Position numbers and translations under genes: made by a program. This document shows, piece after piece, positions 1-9,371 of a DNA stretch of 64,000 nt (the stretch's first letter is position 1; the number at the start of each line of letters is the position of its first letter). This stretch comes from Phaeocystidibacter marisrubri (lineage in GTDB: Bacteria; Bacteroidota; Bacteroidia; Flavobacteriales; Schleiferiaceae): assembly GCF_008933165.1 (NCBI RefSeq), contig NZ_WBVQ01000002.1:581569-645568 (forward strand). Direction: 5' to 3'. The notes under the pieces were generated by a model. It saw only the letters and a list, made by a program, of their open reading frames with translations. It was not told the DNA's origin and did no database searches.

Positions 1-253
1 TTTCAAACCGGAAAACAGTATCCACATATCCTAGAGCATGAACGCTCAATTTCACATTCTCTATGGGAAAGTCGGCTCTACCATTCCAATCGGTCAACAC
101 CCAATAACCAGTGCTATCATACACTTCGGCAAGTGGAATAGGACTCTGGTCTTCAGCATCCATTACATACAAGGGATGTTGTCCAAATAAACAAGGAGAC
201 AACAGTGTAATGAGAACGAGGAGTAGGATTTTCATGGAGAGAGGGGTTTTCAT
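1..253 (-). CDS. N-terminus of exported carboxypeptidase-regulatory-like / TonB-receptor-like protein (partial)
   Basis: An open frame reads leftward from ATG at 253 to the window edge with no stop, so only about 84 residues are visible. A second in-frame ATG at 235 gives a cleaner signal peptide: MKILLLVLITLLSPCLFGQ, ending in the F-G-Q cleavage context common in Bacteroidota. The mature part begins with a short beta-rich stretch (an SPIPLAEVYDSTG-like segment, then LTDWNGRADFPI, then SVHALGYVDTV). This resembles the CarboxypepD_reg-like domain at the N-terminus of SusC/TonB-dependent receptors and other surface proteins: variable turn, 'TDxxGxAxF', then 'LGY'. It sits downstream of dsbD and is separated from it by a good terminator. 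Family assignment is inference from about 60 residues; the rest lies outside the window. Confidence 0.55.
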   Translation of the reverse strand, partial: MKTPLSMKILLLVLITLLSPCLFGQHPLYVMDAEDQSPIPLAEVYDSTGYWVLTDWNGRADFPIENVKLSVHALGYVDTVFRFE

Positions 254-263
254 CGAAGCTAAT

Positions 264-290
264 AAAAAAGGCCGGCGCAAAGCCGACCTT
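264..290 (-). terminator. Rho-independent terminator after dsbD
   Basis: A 9-bp stem (268-276 with 282-290, one G-U on the minus strand) and a 5-nt loop are followed on the minus strand by six U residues (264-269). It lies just past the dsbD stop at 299. Confidence 0.85.
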
Positions 291-298
291 CATTTATC

Positions 299-2380
299 TT
301 ACTTCTGAGCTTCGTATAACCTTACCCCTTCATCAACCCAATCATTAAATTTTTGAATATCCGGATCAAATGCAGCCCATCCATTTAGAGGAGTCAACTC
401 AGTATGATTGACAATCACATAATACGGCTGTGAATTAGACCCAAAGTTTGAAGCTTGAAAATCACTCCATTTCTCACCTACTTGGTCAACCGTTTTACCT
501 GAATAATCAGAGACATACACATCACTTTCAGGCAAATCCTTTCGTTCGTCTACATATAGAGAAATGACTACAACCTTATTATTAAGACGTTCTATTACGG
601 ATTCATCTGACCATACCTGCTCTTCCATCTTTCTACAGTTCACACATCCGTGCCCCGTAAAATCGAACATTATAGGCAAGTCCTTATCCTTCGCATACTG
701 AAGGCCCTCTTCATAGTCATTAAAACAATTAATACCTGGAGGGCAGTGATCTCCCCAATCATAGTCGGCATCTTTGGCAGTAACCACTCCGCCTCCGGTG
801 TAGGCTCCGCCTGGACTTTCAGAATAGTATTGAGGAGGAGGGAACCCAGCAATAAGCTTAACAGGAGCTCCCCAAACACCTGGAAGCATATAAAATCCAA
901 AAATGAAGAATGTAACGGCAATGAGCATTCGACTTACTCCAATTCTATCTACTGGACTATCATGAGGCATTCGGAACATCCCAAGAAGATATAATGCGAT
1001 AACGAATGAAATACCAACCCAAATCGCAATAAACAACTCTCTTTCAAGCCAGTGAAGCTGAAGAACCAAATCCGCAGTAGAGAAGAATTTCATGGCAAAT
1101 GCCAACTCCAAAAATCCTAGAGTCACCTTAACCGTGTTCAACCATCCACCTGATTTTGGTAGTGAATTCATCCAACCTGGGAATGCAGCAAACAACATAA
1201 ATGGCAGCGCCAATGCGAGCGAGAATCCAAACATTCCCATAACTGGCCCAAGAAACTCTCCTTTACTGGAAGCATCCACTAGAAGTGTTCCGATAATCGG
1301 GCCTGTACAGCTAAAACTCACTAGTGCGAGAGTAAACGCCATAAAAAAGACTCCAATTAGCCCACCTCTATTTGAGGCATTCTCGGCCTTGTTCACCCAA
1401 CTCGAAGGGAGTGTGATTTCAAATGCTCCGAAGAAACTAATAGCAAACACAACAAAAAGACCAAAGAAGGCAAAGTTCACATATGGATTCGTCGCCATAG
1501 CGTTCAAGGCGTCAGAACCAAAAATGAGTGTAATACTCATTCCAAGAACTACATAAATCCCAATAATTGAAATTCCATAAATAATGGCCTTTCTAATTCC
1601 TTCTGATTTCGTTTTGCTCTGCTTCGTAAAGAAACTGACAGTTAATGGAATCATTGGAAAGATACATGGCATGAACAAAGCCAATAATCCGCCACCAAAC
1701 CCAGCAACAAAAATGAGCCAAATAGACATGCTCGGTTCCACTTTAACTGGAGCTGCGACTACCTCAGCCATTGCTTCTGCCTCTGGACTATTCTCCTCCG
1801 TAACCTCCGCGTCTGAAGCTCCACTTTCATCGGTAGATTCTTCAACCTCATCCACCACAGGGTTATCGTTATCAGGTTCGGTGGTTGCCTTGTCCTCTAC
1901 TTGAGGCATGGCAGCGGTAACCTTCGACTTTCTTACATCAAACTCAAAATCTACCTGCTCGGGTGGAAGACACATCTCATCGTTGCATACCATGAAGTAT
2001 ACATTTCCTTTGATGATAACATCTTCTGAAATTTCTACCGTCTGAACGAACTTAACGCCATCTCCGTGATAGCGCACTTGCATGTCAAAGTTCGGATCGA
2101 ATTCTTCGATAGGTGTTGGTTCCTTTATGGAACCGATCTTGGTGAATTTTGGACTCTCTTCAATAATAAACTCGGTTGGTATAGGACCTCCCTCATCGAG
2201 TTCCAACGCATAAATATGCCAGTGATCTTCAATCACGGCAACCATGCATAAATCTACCTTCCCATCTTTTCTGTACTCAACGCTAGTCTTCCAATCTACT
2301 GGATCATAGATCTGTGCGGAGGAAAACAAGGTTGTTACAAGGATGAAAAGTGCTGTCAGTGTGTAAGCGAATTTCTTCAT
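299..2380 (-). CDS. dsbD: DsbD-family thiol:disulfide interchange protein (CcdA-type membrane core plus thioredoxin domain)
   Basis: This 693-residue protein is predicted to move reducing equivalents from cytoplasmic thioredoxin across the inner membrane to periplasmic thiol proteins. A signal peptide (residues 1-22) is followed by a DsbD N-terminal immunoglobulin-like domain (about 24-150) with a Cys pair in VCNDEMC (C132, C137). A very acidic Glu/Asp/Pro-poor linker (about 155-215) leads to a multi-pass membrane core from about 219 to 490. The core has the expected paired membrane cysteines in MPCIFPMIP (C239) and FSCTGP. The C-terminal thioredoxin-like domain carries GHGCVNC (C579, C582). 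All three redox pairs are present, so the protein looks complete. Its ATG overlaps the tilS stop by 4 nt, indicating translational coupling in a pabB-tilS-dsbD unit. Confidence 0.93.
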   Translation of the reverse strand: MKKFAYTLTALFILVTTLFSSAQIYDPVDWKTSVEYRKDGKVDLCMVAVIEDHWHIYALELDEGGPIPTEFIIEESPKFTKIGSIKEPTPIEEFDPNFDMQVRYHGDGVKFVQTVEISEDVIIKGNVYFMVCNDEMCLPPEQVDFEFDVRKSKVTAAMPQVEDKATTEPDNDNPVVDEVEESTDESGASDAEVTEENSPEAEAMAEVVAAPVKVEPSMSIWLIFVAGFGGGLLALFMPCIFPMIPLTVSFFTKQSKTKSEGIRKAIIYGISIIGIYVVLGMSITLIFGSDALNAMATNPYVNFAFFGLFVVFAISFFGAFEITLPSSWVNKAENASNRGGLIGVFFMAFTLALVSFSCTGPIIGTLLVDASSKGEFLGPVMGMFGFSLALALPFMLFAAFPGWMNSLPKSGGWLNTVKVTLGFLELAFAMKFFSTADLVLQLHWLERELFIAIWVGISFVIALYLLGMFRMPHDSPVDRIGVSRMLIAVTFFIFGFYMLPGVWGAPVKLIAGFPPPQYYSESPGGAYTGGGVVTAKDADYDWGDHCPPGINCFNDYEEGLQYAKDKDLPIMFDFTGHGCVNCRKMEEQVWSDESVIERLNNKVVVISLYVDERKDLPESDVYVSDYSGKTVDQVGEKWSDFQASNFGSNSQPYYVIVNHTELTPLNGWAAFDPDIQKFNDWVDEGVRLYEAQK

Positions 2381-3699
2381 AGCAATTTCTCATTGAGCTC
2401 GGCAAGGTAAACCATTTTCGTATTATCGTCCACTTTGAAACGGTCGTCTGGACGGAATCCCACCACCCATACAATGGATTCACCCGAGCACAGCACATAA
2501 ACGTGATCTTTCTCGTGAATGGGAACCTTTTCGTCGGTTAGATAGTCGGATATTTTCTTTATTCCTTTCATTCCGAAAGGCTGAAATCTATCCCCACTTC
2601 TCCACCTCCTTAGCGTGAGTGGAAATTGAAGCTTGTCGGCATCCACACAAAGCACTTCGCGAACCTTTGGAATCTCTCCCAATGCTTCTATAGTGATGAC
2701 ATCCGTGAGAAGAGAAATGGGCTTCTTCAAAACCTGACTTCCCCTTTGCAATTTGAAGGCTTTATCTTCGGGTTCTTGTGGTTTATGGACGATCAAATGC
2801 TCTCTATCCACAATCAGTTCAAAGCGATCATTGGTAAAGCGCTTCCCCGGTTGTCCGTTTAGCGCTTGGAGTATTCCCACTTTATCAAACTGTCCGTAAG
2901 GCGATAAAATATAGTGAAGTAACAATCCCGCGTGTGGGTTGTTCTGCAATGCGGCTTTATCAATTCTGAGCTGAACACCATCCCACCAAACGATGTCTTC
3001 AACGGCTTCGGACAACTTCTCATCGAGGAAATCGGTGGCTTCTTGCAAGAGTTCTATAGTCTTGTACGCACCTTCTAGTCCGCGATCTGTAACGTCTTGC
3101 AACGCGGGTATCACATTGAGTCGGACTCTATTTCTGGCATATCCCGTTGAGCGATTCGAGGCGTCTTCTCGCCATGGAACAGATTTCTCCTTGGCATAAG
3201 CATACAGCTCTTCTTTGCAAACCTGCAGTAAGGGACGAATGATGTTCTCTCGTCTTTCTCTAAGCGAGGTGAGGCCTTGTATTCCAGAGCCGCGCAAGAA
3301 GTTCAGAACGGTGGTTTCCAGTTTGTCCTGCTTGTGATGAGCTGTGGCAATCCAACGCATTCCCCACTCTTTACAAACTTCGTTGAGGTCTTTGTACCGC
3401 TGAGAGCGCGCCCGAACTTGGATGGATTTGCGCTTTCCCTCTCCGAGTTTATAATGTCCTGCTTTGAAGGACACGCCCATTCCTACAGCCCATTTATCAA
3501 CTAGATTTTCGTCGGCATCAGCCTCCTCTCCTCGAAGCCCCGCATTCATATGGTAGATTCCCATGCGGTAGCCCAATACATACAATACATTGGCCAACAC
3601 CATGCTGTCCACTCCTCCACTACATCCTACAACAATTCCATCTTCTGGCTTAACGCCTTGTTCATCTAGGAATCCTTGAACAACCTCATGTAAATCCAT
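2377..3699 (-). CDS. tilS: tRNA(Ile)-lysidine synthetase
   Basis: TilS uses ATP and lysine to convert the wobble C34 of tRNA-Ile(CAU) to lysidine, so that AUA is read as Ile. The PP-loop signature SGGVDS is at residues 27-32, followed by the N-terminal ATPase core with the HHKQDKLET segment of this family. The C-terminal TilS_C domain is recognisable from RRWRSGDRFQPFGMKG and the following ISDYL segment near residue 380. The 440-residue length matches full-length bacterial TilS. It lies 15 bp after pabB and overlaps dsbD by 4 nt (ATGA), so the three genes are probably co-transcribed. Confidence 0.95.
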   Translation of the reverse strand: MDLHEVVQGFLDEQGVKPEDGIVVGCSGGVDSMVLANVLYVLGYRMGIYHMNAGLRGEEADADENLVDKWAVGMGVSFKAGHYKLGEGKRKSIQVRARSQRYKDLNEVCKEWGMRWIATAHHKQDKLETTVLNFLRGSGIQGLTSLRERRENIIRPLLQVCKEELYAYAKEKSVPWREDASNRSTGYARNRVRLNVIPALQDVTDRGLEGAYKTIELLQEATDFLDEKLSEAVEDIVWWDGVQLRIDKAALQNNPHAGLLLHYILSPYGQFDKVGILQALNGQPGKRFTNDRFELIVDREHLIVHKPQEPEDKAFKLQRGSQVLKKPISLLTDVITIEALGEIPKVREVLCVDADKLQFPLTLRRWRSGDRFQPFGMKGIKKISDYLTDEKVPIHEKDHVYVLCSGESIVWVVGFRPDDRFKVDDNTKMVYLAELNEKLL

Positions 3700-3714
3700 A
3701 CCCCAAAAATAGCG

Positions 3715-5013
3715 TTAAGCGGTGGGCTTTCCCACCGGATTAGCCAAGACTTCACGGAGAGCGGAGAGCTTTAACAAACACTCTTCCCATTCTGTCTCCG
3801 GCTGGGCGGAAATAGTGAGTGCACTTCCTACGGAAACACTTAAATCCTTCGTTGTGGAATCGTAAACCACCGAGCGAATCACCACATTAAAATCAAAGTT
3901 GTCCTCTGGATCAATATAGCCGATAGCCCCACTGTATACCCCTCGTCGGTGGGTTTCTATTTCTTCAATGAGTTCCATGGCTCTGTACTTTGGAGCACCA
4001 GTCATTGATCCCATTGGGAAGGATGCGCGAATGGCATCCCATAAATCGCAGTCTTCACTTAACTCAGCCTCTACCGTGCTAATCATTTGATGAACCGTTT
4101 TGAAGGAGTGAATGCCGCAAAGCTCGGTCACCTTCACGGAGTTTCTTTGGGCCACTCGGCTCAAGTCGTTTCGCACAAGGTCAACAATCATAATATTCTC
4201 CGCTCTTTCTTTCGGATTCCGGAATAGGTCGGCGGCAATCTGAGCGTCTTCCTCCACATCATGAGATCTTCTTGCGGTACCTTTGATCGGCTGACTCAAC
4301 AATCGAGTGTGCTGTTTCTGAAGATATCGCTCAGGCGACATACTGAGCACCCATTCATTTCCTTCCTTTAGAAGAGCACTCATGGGAGGCGACATCTTAC
4401 TGCGCAACTGGCGATAAGTAGCCAATGGGGAAATGACAGCATCCACAGCATAGAACTCTACACAGTAATTAACTTCATAAATATCGCCGCGCTGAATGTG
4501 AGCTAACAACTTGGAAGCCGAGGTCAAATACTCCTCCTTCGACGTTCCAAATTCCAGTTGAACCGGATTGGACTCCTGCGGATTGAAAGGCTGATGAGCC
4601 CATTCCATCCAACTTTCCATCGAAAAATCGGACTGGGGATGAAGCCATAAAACACATGCCCCATTTTGAGATGTAACGACCCATTCGGCCTCAAAGAAGT
4701 GAACCTCACGCCAATCAAATCGACGTGCGTTTTCCGAGCGCAAGGCCTCGATATCATTCTTGACATCATAATTCAACCTCCCAAACCACCATCCGGAATT
4801 CTGCTTCCGAGAGTCACGAAGGGATGGAAAGACCTCCTCTTTCGGAATCATCTCGGCCATGGATCCTCCTCCCGCTAGCCAATCGTATTTACCCCGGGCA
4901 TCTTCTTGCTCACAGGAATCCAACAACGCAAACGAAGGCGTTCTATCGGCAAGCAATACCACCGTAGTGTGCCAATCCGAAGAAAGGGGTAAAGGATGAG
5001 AGGTGTAGGCCAT
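3715..5013 (-). CDS. pabB: Aminodeoxychorismate synthase component I
   Basis: This is a chorismate-utilising enzyme of 432 residues that makes 4-amino-4-deoxychorismate for p-aminobenzoate and folate synthesis. The chorismate-binding domain is complete: DIYEVNYC, SQPIKGTARR (around residue 240), IMIVDLVRNDLSRVA and GSMTGAPKYRAMELIEE (around 335), then RGVYSGAIGY. The PIKGT motif has Lys where anthranilate synthases (TrpE) have Ala (PIAGT). That Lys is the catalytic residue of PabB-type enzymes, so I prefer PabB over TrpE. No glutamine amidotransferase partner (PabA) or lyase (PabC) is adjacent. It heads a compact minus-strand unit with tilS and dsbD, and fits the other folate genes in the window (folK, folA, thyA). 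Confidence 0.9.
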   Translation of the reverse strand: MAYTSHPLPLSSDWHTTVVLLADRTPSFALLDSCEQEDARGKYDWLAGGGSMAEMIPKEEVFPSLRDSRKQNSGWWFGRLNYDVKNDIEALRSENARRFDWREVHFFEAEWVVTSQNGACVLWLHPQSDFSMESWMEWAHQPFNPQESNPVQLEFGTSKEEYLTSASKLLAHIQRGDIYEVNYCVEFYAVDAVISPLATYRQLRSKMSPPMSALLKEGNEWVLSMSPERYLQKQHTRLLSQPIKGTARRSHDVEEDAQIAADLFRNPKERAENIMIVDLVRNDLSRVAQRNSVKVTELCGIHSFKTVHQMISTVEAELSEDCDLWDAIRASFPMGSMTGAPKYRAMELIEEIETHRRGVYSGAIGYIDPEDNFDFNVVIRSVVYDSTTKDLSVSVGSALTISAQPETEWEECLLKLSALREVLANPVGKPTA

Positions 5014-5043
5014 AATGCAAAGTTACACAGAAGTGTATGTTCT

Positions 5044-5083
5044 AAAATGAAAATGCCACCTGTCAAAAGACAAGTGGCATTTT
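5044..5083 (-). terminator. Rho-independent terminator after lpdA
   Basis: A 15-bp stem (50xx: 5050-5064 with 5069-5083) has a 4-nt AAAA loop. The U-rich tail is on the minus strand, and the one non-Watson-Crick position becomes G-U there. It lies between the lpdA stop (5120) and the pabB start. Confidence 0.85.
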
Positions 5084-5119
5084 GTATCTCAAACCGACAT
5101 TCGTCGGCAATGCAATCAC

Positions 5120-6520
5120 TTAAGAATGGATGGAACGCTTTGCAGTCGCATCCATGGCCGCTTCTTTGATGGCCTCTGTGTAGGTAGGGTGACCGTGACA
5201 AATGCGGGCAATATCCTCTGCAGATGCGCGGAATTCCATCGCTACTGTAGCTTCCATAATCATATCGGCAGCACGAGCAGCACAGATGTGTACGCCGAGT
5301 ACTTCATCGGTTTCAGCATCGGCCAAAATTTTCACAGAACCATCAATGTCACCAGATGCACGTGAACGTCCAAGGGCTCTCATTGGGAATGATCCCGTTT
5401 TGTACTTCGCGCCTTCTTCTTTCAACTGCTCTTCCGTTTTACCTACACCTGCTACTTCTGGCCAAGTGTAAACGATATTTGGAATCAAATTGTAATCCAT
5501 GTGTGGCTTTTCACCTGCAATCCATTCAGCAACAAAAGTTCCTTCCTCTTCTGCTTTGTGAGCGAGCATAGCACCACGAACCACATCTCCAATCGCGTAA
5601 ATGCCTTCTACGTTCGTTTCGAGGTGATCGTTCACTTCAATTCTTCCGCGATCGTCCACTTTCACTCCTGCATTGTCTAGTCCGAGTCCTTGTGTATACG
5701 GGCGACGACCTACAGAAACGAGACAGTAATCACCTTCAAAAGACACTTCTTCGCCCTTCTTGTTTTCTGCAACTACAGTCACTTTATCGCCATCGCGAGT
5801 TACAGAACTCACTTTGTGGTTTAGGTTGATAGACATACCCAACTTCTTAAGGGTACGCTGAAGATCCTTCCCCATAGCGCGGTCCATCGTAGGAATGATG
5901 CTATCGGCATACTCCACTACGGTAACCTCTGCACCCAAACGACGATAAACTGAACCCAATTCAAGACCAATTACACCACCACCAATAACGATGAGGTGCT
6001 TTGGAACTTCAGAAAGCTTTAACGCTTCTGTGCTTGAAATGATTCGCTCTTTATCAAACTTGGCAAAAGGCAATTCAACTGGCTTAGAACCGGTAGCAAT
6101 GATGATCTTGTCACCCTTGAGTTCAGTCTCGCCATCTTCACCTTTTACTACAACGGTATTCTTGTCTTTGAAAGATCCCAAACCCGTGTGAACATCAATG
6201 TTGTTCTTCTTCATCAAGAAAGCAACACCCTCACACGTTTGATCAACTACCGATTGCTTGCGGTTAATCATCTGTTCAATGTTCACCTTTGGCGCATTGA
6301 TTTCGATACCGTGATCTGCAAAAGTTGACTCTGCATTGTGGAAGTGTTCCGAAGAATCGAGAAGAGCCTTGGAAGGAATACAACCAACGTTCAAACAAGT
6401 ACCACCCAAAGTGTTATACTTCTCAATAATCGCAGTTTTCTTTCCTAGTTGAGCAGCGCGAATGGCTGCAACGTAACCACCGGGACCAGAACCGATCACG
6501 ATAACGTCATATGAGCTCAT
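5120..6520 (-). CDS. lpdA: Dihydrolipoyl dehydrogenase (E3)
   Basis: This FAD flavoenzyme reoxidises dihydrolipoamide with NAD+ in pyruvate and 2-oxoglutarate dehydrogenase complexes and glycine cleavage. I set the start at ATG 6520 (MSSYDVIVIGSGPGG), giving 466 residues. A longer in-frame extension upstream has no similarity to the family and contains the -7 promoter. The FAD-binding GSGPGG is at residues 10-15 and the redox disulfide is in GGTCLNVGCIPSK (C42, C47). The NAD-binding loop IGGGVIGLELGS is near residue 177. The C-terminal HGHPTYTEAIKEA supplies the catalytic His-Glu pair. pdhB lies 35 kb away on the same strand; E1-alpha and E2 are not in the window. Confidence 0.96.
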   Translation of the reverse strand: MSSYDVIVIGSGPGGYVAAIRAAQLGKKTAIIEKYNTLGGTCLNVGCIPSKALLDSSEHFHNAESTFADHGIEINAPKVNIEQMINRKQSVVDQTCEGVAFLMKKNNIDVHTGLGSFKDKNTVVVKGEDGETELKGDKIIIATGSKPVELPFAKFDKERIISSTEALKLSEVPKHLIVIGGGVIGLELGSVYRRLGAEVTVVEYADSIIPTMDRAMGKDLQRTLKKLGMSINLNHKVSSVTRDGDKVTVVAENKKGEEVSFEGDYCLVSVGRRPYTQGLGLDNAGVKVDDRGRIEVNDHLETNVEGIYAIGDVVRGAMLAHKAEEEGTFVAEWIAGEKPHMDYNLIPNIVYTWPEVAGVGKTEEQLKEEGAKYKTGSFPMRALGRSRASGDIDGSVKILADAETDEVLGVHICAARAADMIMEATVAMEFRASAEDIARICHGHPTYTEAIKEAAMDATAKRSIHS

Positions 6521-6559
6521 GATATATTGACTTAAAGCTGTTTTGTAAAAACGGGGATA

Positions 6560-6567
6560 CAAATGTA
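6560..6567 (-). promoter_or_regulatory. -7 box TACATTTG for lpdA
   Basis: The minus strand reads TACATTTG, an exact TAnnTTTG match, about 40 nt upstream of the lpdA ATG. A TTG lies 16 nt further upstream (6584-6586), a slightly short -33 spacing. Confidence 0.6.
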
Positions 6568-6628
6568 GACAATGAACCTTGTACAACCCATTGAATTCTA
6601 CATTCTTCCTATAGACTAAACAAATTCT

Positions 6629-8212
6629 TTAGCGCCCAGTTCGAAGTTTTACGACAATGGACAGCAATACGGCGATACTGATAAAGATGGATATTCGTCC
6701 ACCAACATCGCCAGACTTTGTAAAGAGTGTGAGTTCATCATTTAAATAGACCACTGCGGCAAACGCCCCATCCGTTTCATAGGGTATTTGATGGGAAATA
6801 TCTCCCCTTTGATTGATGTAGCAAGAGATTCCTGTATTCGCGCTTCGTACCACATCCCTTCTATTCTCAATCGCTCGAACACTGGCGTAGTACATATGCT
6901 GTGTCTTACCAGGTGTATCGTTCCACCATCCATCATTCGTGATGGCAAAAAGTGCCTGTGCACCATTCCGAACAAACTCTGCCGTATAGCCGGGAAAATC
7001 AGCTTCCCAACAAACCGGCGTGGCAATTACAGACGAGTCCATTTCTCTTGTGAACACCGCTCTATCAGTTTGTCCTCCTAAGGTTCCCGTTGCTCCTCCC
7101 AAGTCTATCCCACCTGCTAGAAGCGGTTCAAAGAGCCATTTGAATGGAACTTTTTCAACCCCAACTACCAATTTACTCTTGTGGTATCTCGGAATTTCCA
7201 TACCCGTTGGTCCGATCTGAATGGACGTATTAAATTGATCGACATATCCGCCATTATTTCCAAGAGGTCTTGCGGTTTCTGTCTCTTTGGATCGATAGCG
7301 CAAATGACTCGAAAGCCCAATGACCGTTCTGAGTTTTGGAAGCGAATCACTTAGGTGCTGAAGTTTCTGAATGGCTCTGGTATACGAAAGTGTGGCTTCA
7401 TTGAGTCGCCCTTTTCCGATCATGGTTTCTGGACCAATCAAGTAATCGGTACTATCCGATAAATACGGTTTCGCAAAAGAGATGAAACGATCTACGGTTT
7501 CCTCATCATCTAGTGTGAATTTAACCGAATAAGGATCCAAGTTGGGTTGCACCGACACCACATTTACAGGTCTTCCCACTTCTTCATAATGGGCATACAT
7601 CCAATGAGAAACTCCCACCGGGATGCCGATAATAAAAATGGATTTCAACACCCAAGAAATGACTGTTGCCTTGGGCTGTGAGGGCAAGAAACTTCTAAAG
7701 AGAATGGCATTCACCCACAACACCCACAGAGTTCCACCCCAAATGCCAGAGTAGGAATACCACTGAATCCAAGAGGGACGATTGGCAAATACATATCCGA
7801 GATTCAGCCATGGGAATGACATATCCCAATCCATATGTAGATATTCTACAGGCATCCATAAGAACGGAAGCAAGATCAAGCCTTTAGCTGCCCCAAGGTT
7901 TCTGCTTACAATGTGAAAGAGCCAAAAGCAAAACGCCATTAGTCCGCCGTTGACAATAGTGGTAGCCGCTGTTCCACTCCAATGCGCATAACTCACCCAC
8001 CAAGTGGTTCCCAAATTGAAAAGACCAAAGCTCAACCAAGCATAAAAAAACAATTGACGGCCTCTGTGTTTGGAATCCGATAAGCGAATGACCTTCTCCA
8101 ACCAAAGCATGGGAATAAAAGCCCCAAAGACCAGGGGCGTTAAACTTCCATTCGCAGGCCAAGCGATGGCTAGTAACCCCGCGGTAGAAAGAGCGGCAAG
8201 TAGTTTACGCAT
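6629..8212 (-). CDS. lnt: Apolipoprotein N-acyltransferase
   Basis: Lnt transfers the third acyl chain from phospholipid to the N-terminal Cys of apolipoproteins in the inner membrane. The 527-residue protein has an N-terminal block of about six hydrophobic segments (to about residue 210). It is followed by a periplasmic carbon-nitrogen hydrolase domain and a final transmembrane helix (about 505-520). Visible catalytic elements are the Glu in LIGPETMI, the Lys in RYHKSKLVVGVE, and the Cys in TPVCWEADFPG. The family segment ITNDGWWNDTPGKTQH is also present. The product would serve the lipoproteins encoded at 12269 and 15488. It is divergent from pssA, sharing a 79-bp intergenic region. Confidence 0.94.
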   Translation of the reverse strand: MRKLLAALSTAGLLAIAWPANGSLTPLVFGAFIPMLWLEKVIRLSDSKHRGRQLFFYAWLSFGLFNLGTTWWVSYAHWSGTAATTIVNGGLMAFCFWLFHIVSRNLGAAKGLILLPFLWMPVEYLHMDWDMSFPWLNLGYVFANRPSWIQWYSYSGIWGGTLWVLWVNAILFRSFLPSQPKATVISWVLKSIFIIGIPVGVSHWMYAHYEEVGRPVNVVSVQPNLDPYSVKFTLDDEETVDRFISFAKPYLSDSTDYLIGPETMIGKGRLNEATLSYTRAIQKLQHLSDSLPKLRTVIGLSSHLRYRSKETETARPLGNNGGYVDQFNTSIQIGPTGMEIPRYHKSKLVVGVEKVPFKWLFEPLLAGGIDLGGATGTLGGQTDRAVFTREMDSSVIATPVCWEADFPGYTAEFVRNGAQALFAITNDGWWNDTPGKTQHMYYASVRAIENRRDVVRSANTGISCYINQRGDISHQIPYETDGAFAAVVYLNDELTLFTKSGDVGGRISIFISIAVLLSIVVKLRTGR

Positions 8213-8291
8213 GTCAATTGCATTCTGAAATAGAGGCTCAAGTTACGGCATCTCACGTTGAGGATACGGCGCTTTGTTTTAAGTTTGACCC

Positions 8292-9023
8292 ATGAGGAAA
8301 CACATTCCAAACGCAATTACCCTCGGAAATATGCTTTGCGGCATATTGGCCATTCTACTCTTCACTCAATACGAATTTGAGTGGAGCATCTATTTAATTG
8401 GCATTGCAGCATTGCTAGACTTTGCCGATGGCTTTGTTGCCCGAATGTTAAAAGTGAGTGGCGACATGGGGAAACAACTAGATTCTCTGGCCGATGTAGT
8501 CAGTTTTGGACTTGCTCCTGCCATTGGACTAACCTATGTATTGAAACGTGAGATTTGCAGCTTCGACTCTGTGTTGGCCTTTTGCGACCCTTCCATTGCT
8601 TACGTCCCTCTCGCCATCGCTCTTTTTTCGGCCTATCGCTTGGCGAAGTTTAATATTGATACTCGACAAACGGATAAATTCATCGGCTTGCCCACTCCGG
8701 CCAATAGTATTTTGATTCTTTCACTGGTTTGGGGGATAGATCACGGCACCATGGATTTGGCAGGAGCAAGCGATTACCTCGAAATAATCATCGTGGTATT
8801 CACCGCATTTTCATGTTGGGCTCTAATCGCCGAATTGCCGCTACTAGCGCTCAAATTCAAGAATTTTGGATGGGCTGACAACAAGCCGAGATACCTGTTG
8901 ATTTTGAGCGCAATTGTAATATTCGCATTTTCAGGTATCACAGGTCTATCATTAGTTGTACTTTTGTACCTGATTATATCAATCATTGACAATAGAATTC
9001 ACCGCCATGAAATTTCGCGCTGA
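8292..9023 (+). CDS. pssA: CDP-diacylglycerol--serine O-phosphatidyltransferase
   Basis: This integral membrane enzyme makes phosphatidylserine, the precursor of phosphatidylethanolamine. The CDP-alcohol phosphotransferase motif is complete and exactly spaced: D43, D46-G47, A50-R51, G60, D64, D68. About seven hydrophobic segments follow over 243 residues. The PssA subfamily is inferred from the N-terminus IPNAITLGNMLCG and from the length, as opposed to PgsA. Its 3' end overlaps the next gene, purS, by 17 bp in another frame, so the two are probably one transcript. Confidence 0.9.
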   Translation: MRKHIPNAITLGNMLCGILAILLFTQYEFEWSIYLIGIAALLDFADGFVARMLKVSGDMGKQLDSLADVVSFGLAPAIGLTYVLKREICSFDSVLAFCDPSIAYVPLAIALFSAYRLAKFNIDTRQTDKFIGLPTPANSILILSLVWGIDHGTMDLAGASDYLEIIIVVFTAFSCWALIAELPLLALKFKNFGWADNKPRYLLILSAIVIFAFSGITGLSLVVLLYLIISIIDNRIHRHEISR

Positions 9024-9258
9024 GATCGACGTAATGCCGCACAAGGCACTTTTAGACCCACAGGGTAAGACGGTAACGCACAGTTTGAAAAACATTGACC
9101 TTTCCGCCATCGACAATGTTCGCATCGGAAAGCACATCACTCTTGAAGTCGAAGCCGGCAGCAAGGACGAAGCTCATGAGATGGTGGACACAGCTTGTAA
9201 AAAACTTCTAGCCAATCCTATTATGGAAGGTTATGAGTTCGAGCTATTAGAAGCATAA
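9007..9258 (+). CDS. purS: Phosphoribosylformylglycinamidine synthase subunit PurS
   Basis: This small protein of 83 residues (ATG at 9007) matches PurS: an N-terminal strand MKFRAEIDVMPHKALLDPQG, then KTVTHSLKNI, RIGKHITLEVE and a helix DEAHEMVDTACKKLLANP. PurS is the structural bridge between PurL and PurQ in the fourth step of purine synthesis. A longer reading frame starting at TTG 8986 would add seven residues but lacks family support. The gene overlaps the end of pssA and is followed at once by a terminator. purL and purQ are not in the window. Confidence 0.85.
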   Translation: MKFRAEIDVMPHKALLDPQGKTVTHSLKNIDLSAIDNVRIGKHITLEVEAGSKDEAHEMVDTACKKLLANPIMEGYEFELLEA

Positions 9259-9280
9259 CCCTAAGGGATTAGACATCTCT

Positions 9281-9313
9281 AAGCCGTCGGCCTTCGGGTT
9301 GGCGGCTTTTTTT
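9281..9313 (+). terminator. Rho-independent terminator after purS
   Basis: An 8-bp stem AAGCCGTC/GGCGGCTT (one G-U) closes a GC-rich loop and is followed by a run of T at 9307-9313. Confidence 0.85.
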
Positions 9314-9371
9314 ATGGTCAATTTGAACGGAGAGAGAACAATGGCCGCTCACTTATTGTATCTTAACGTGA

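Noticed and set aside
3715-5013. Anthranilate synthase component I (TrpE)
   Set aside because: The PIKGT motif carries the PabB-specific Lys, and no trp genes are nearby.
8280-8287. TAAGTTTG as a promoter for pssA
   Set aside because: It ends 4 nt before the ATG, so the transcript would start at or inside the gene; no -33 is visible.
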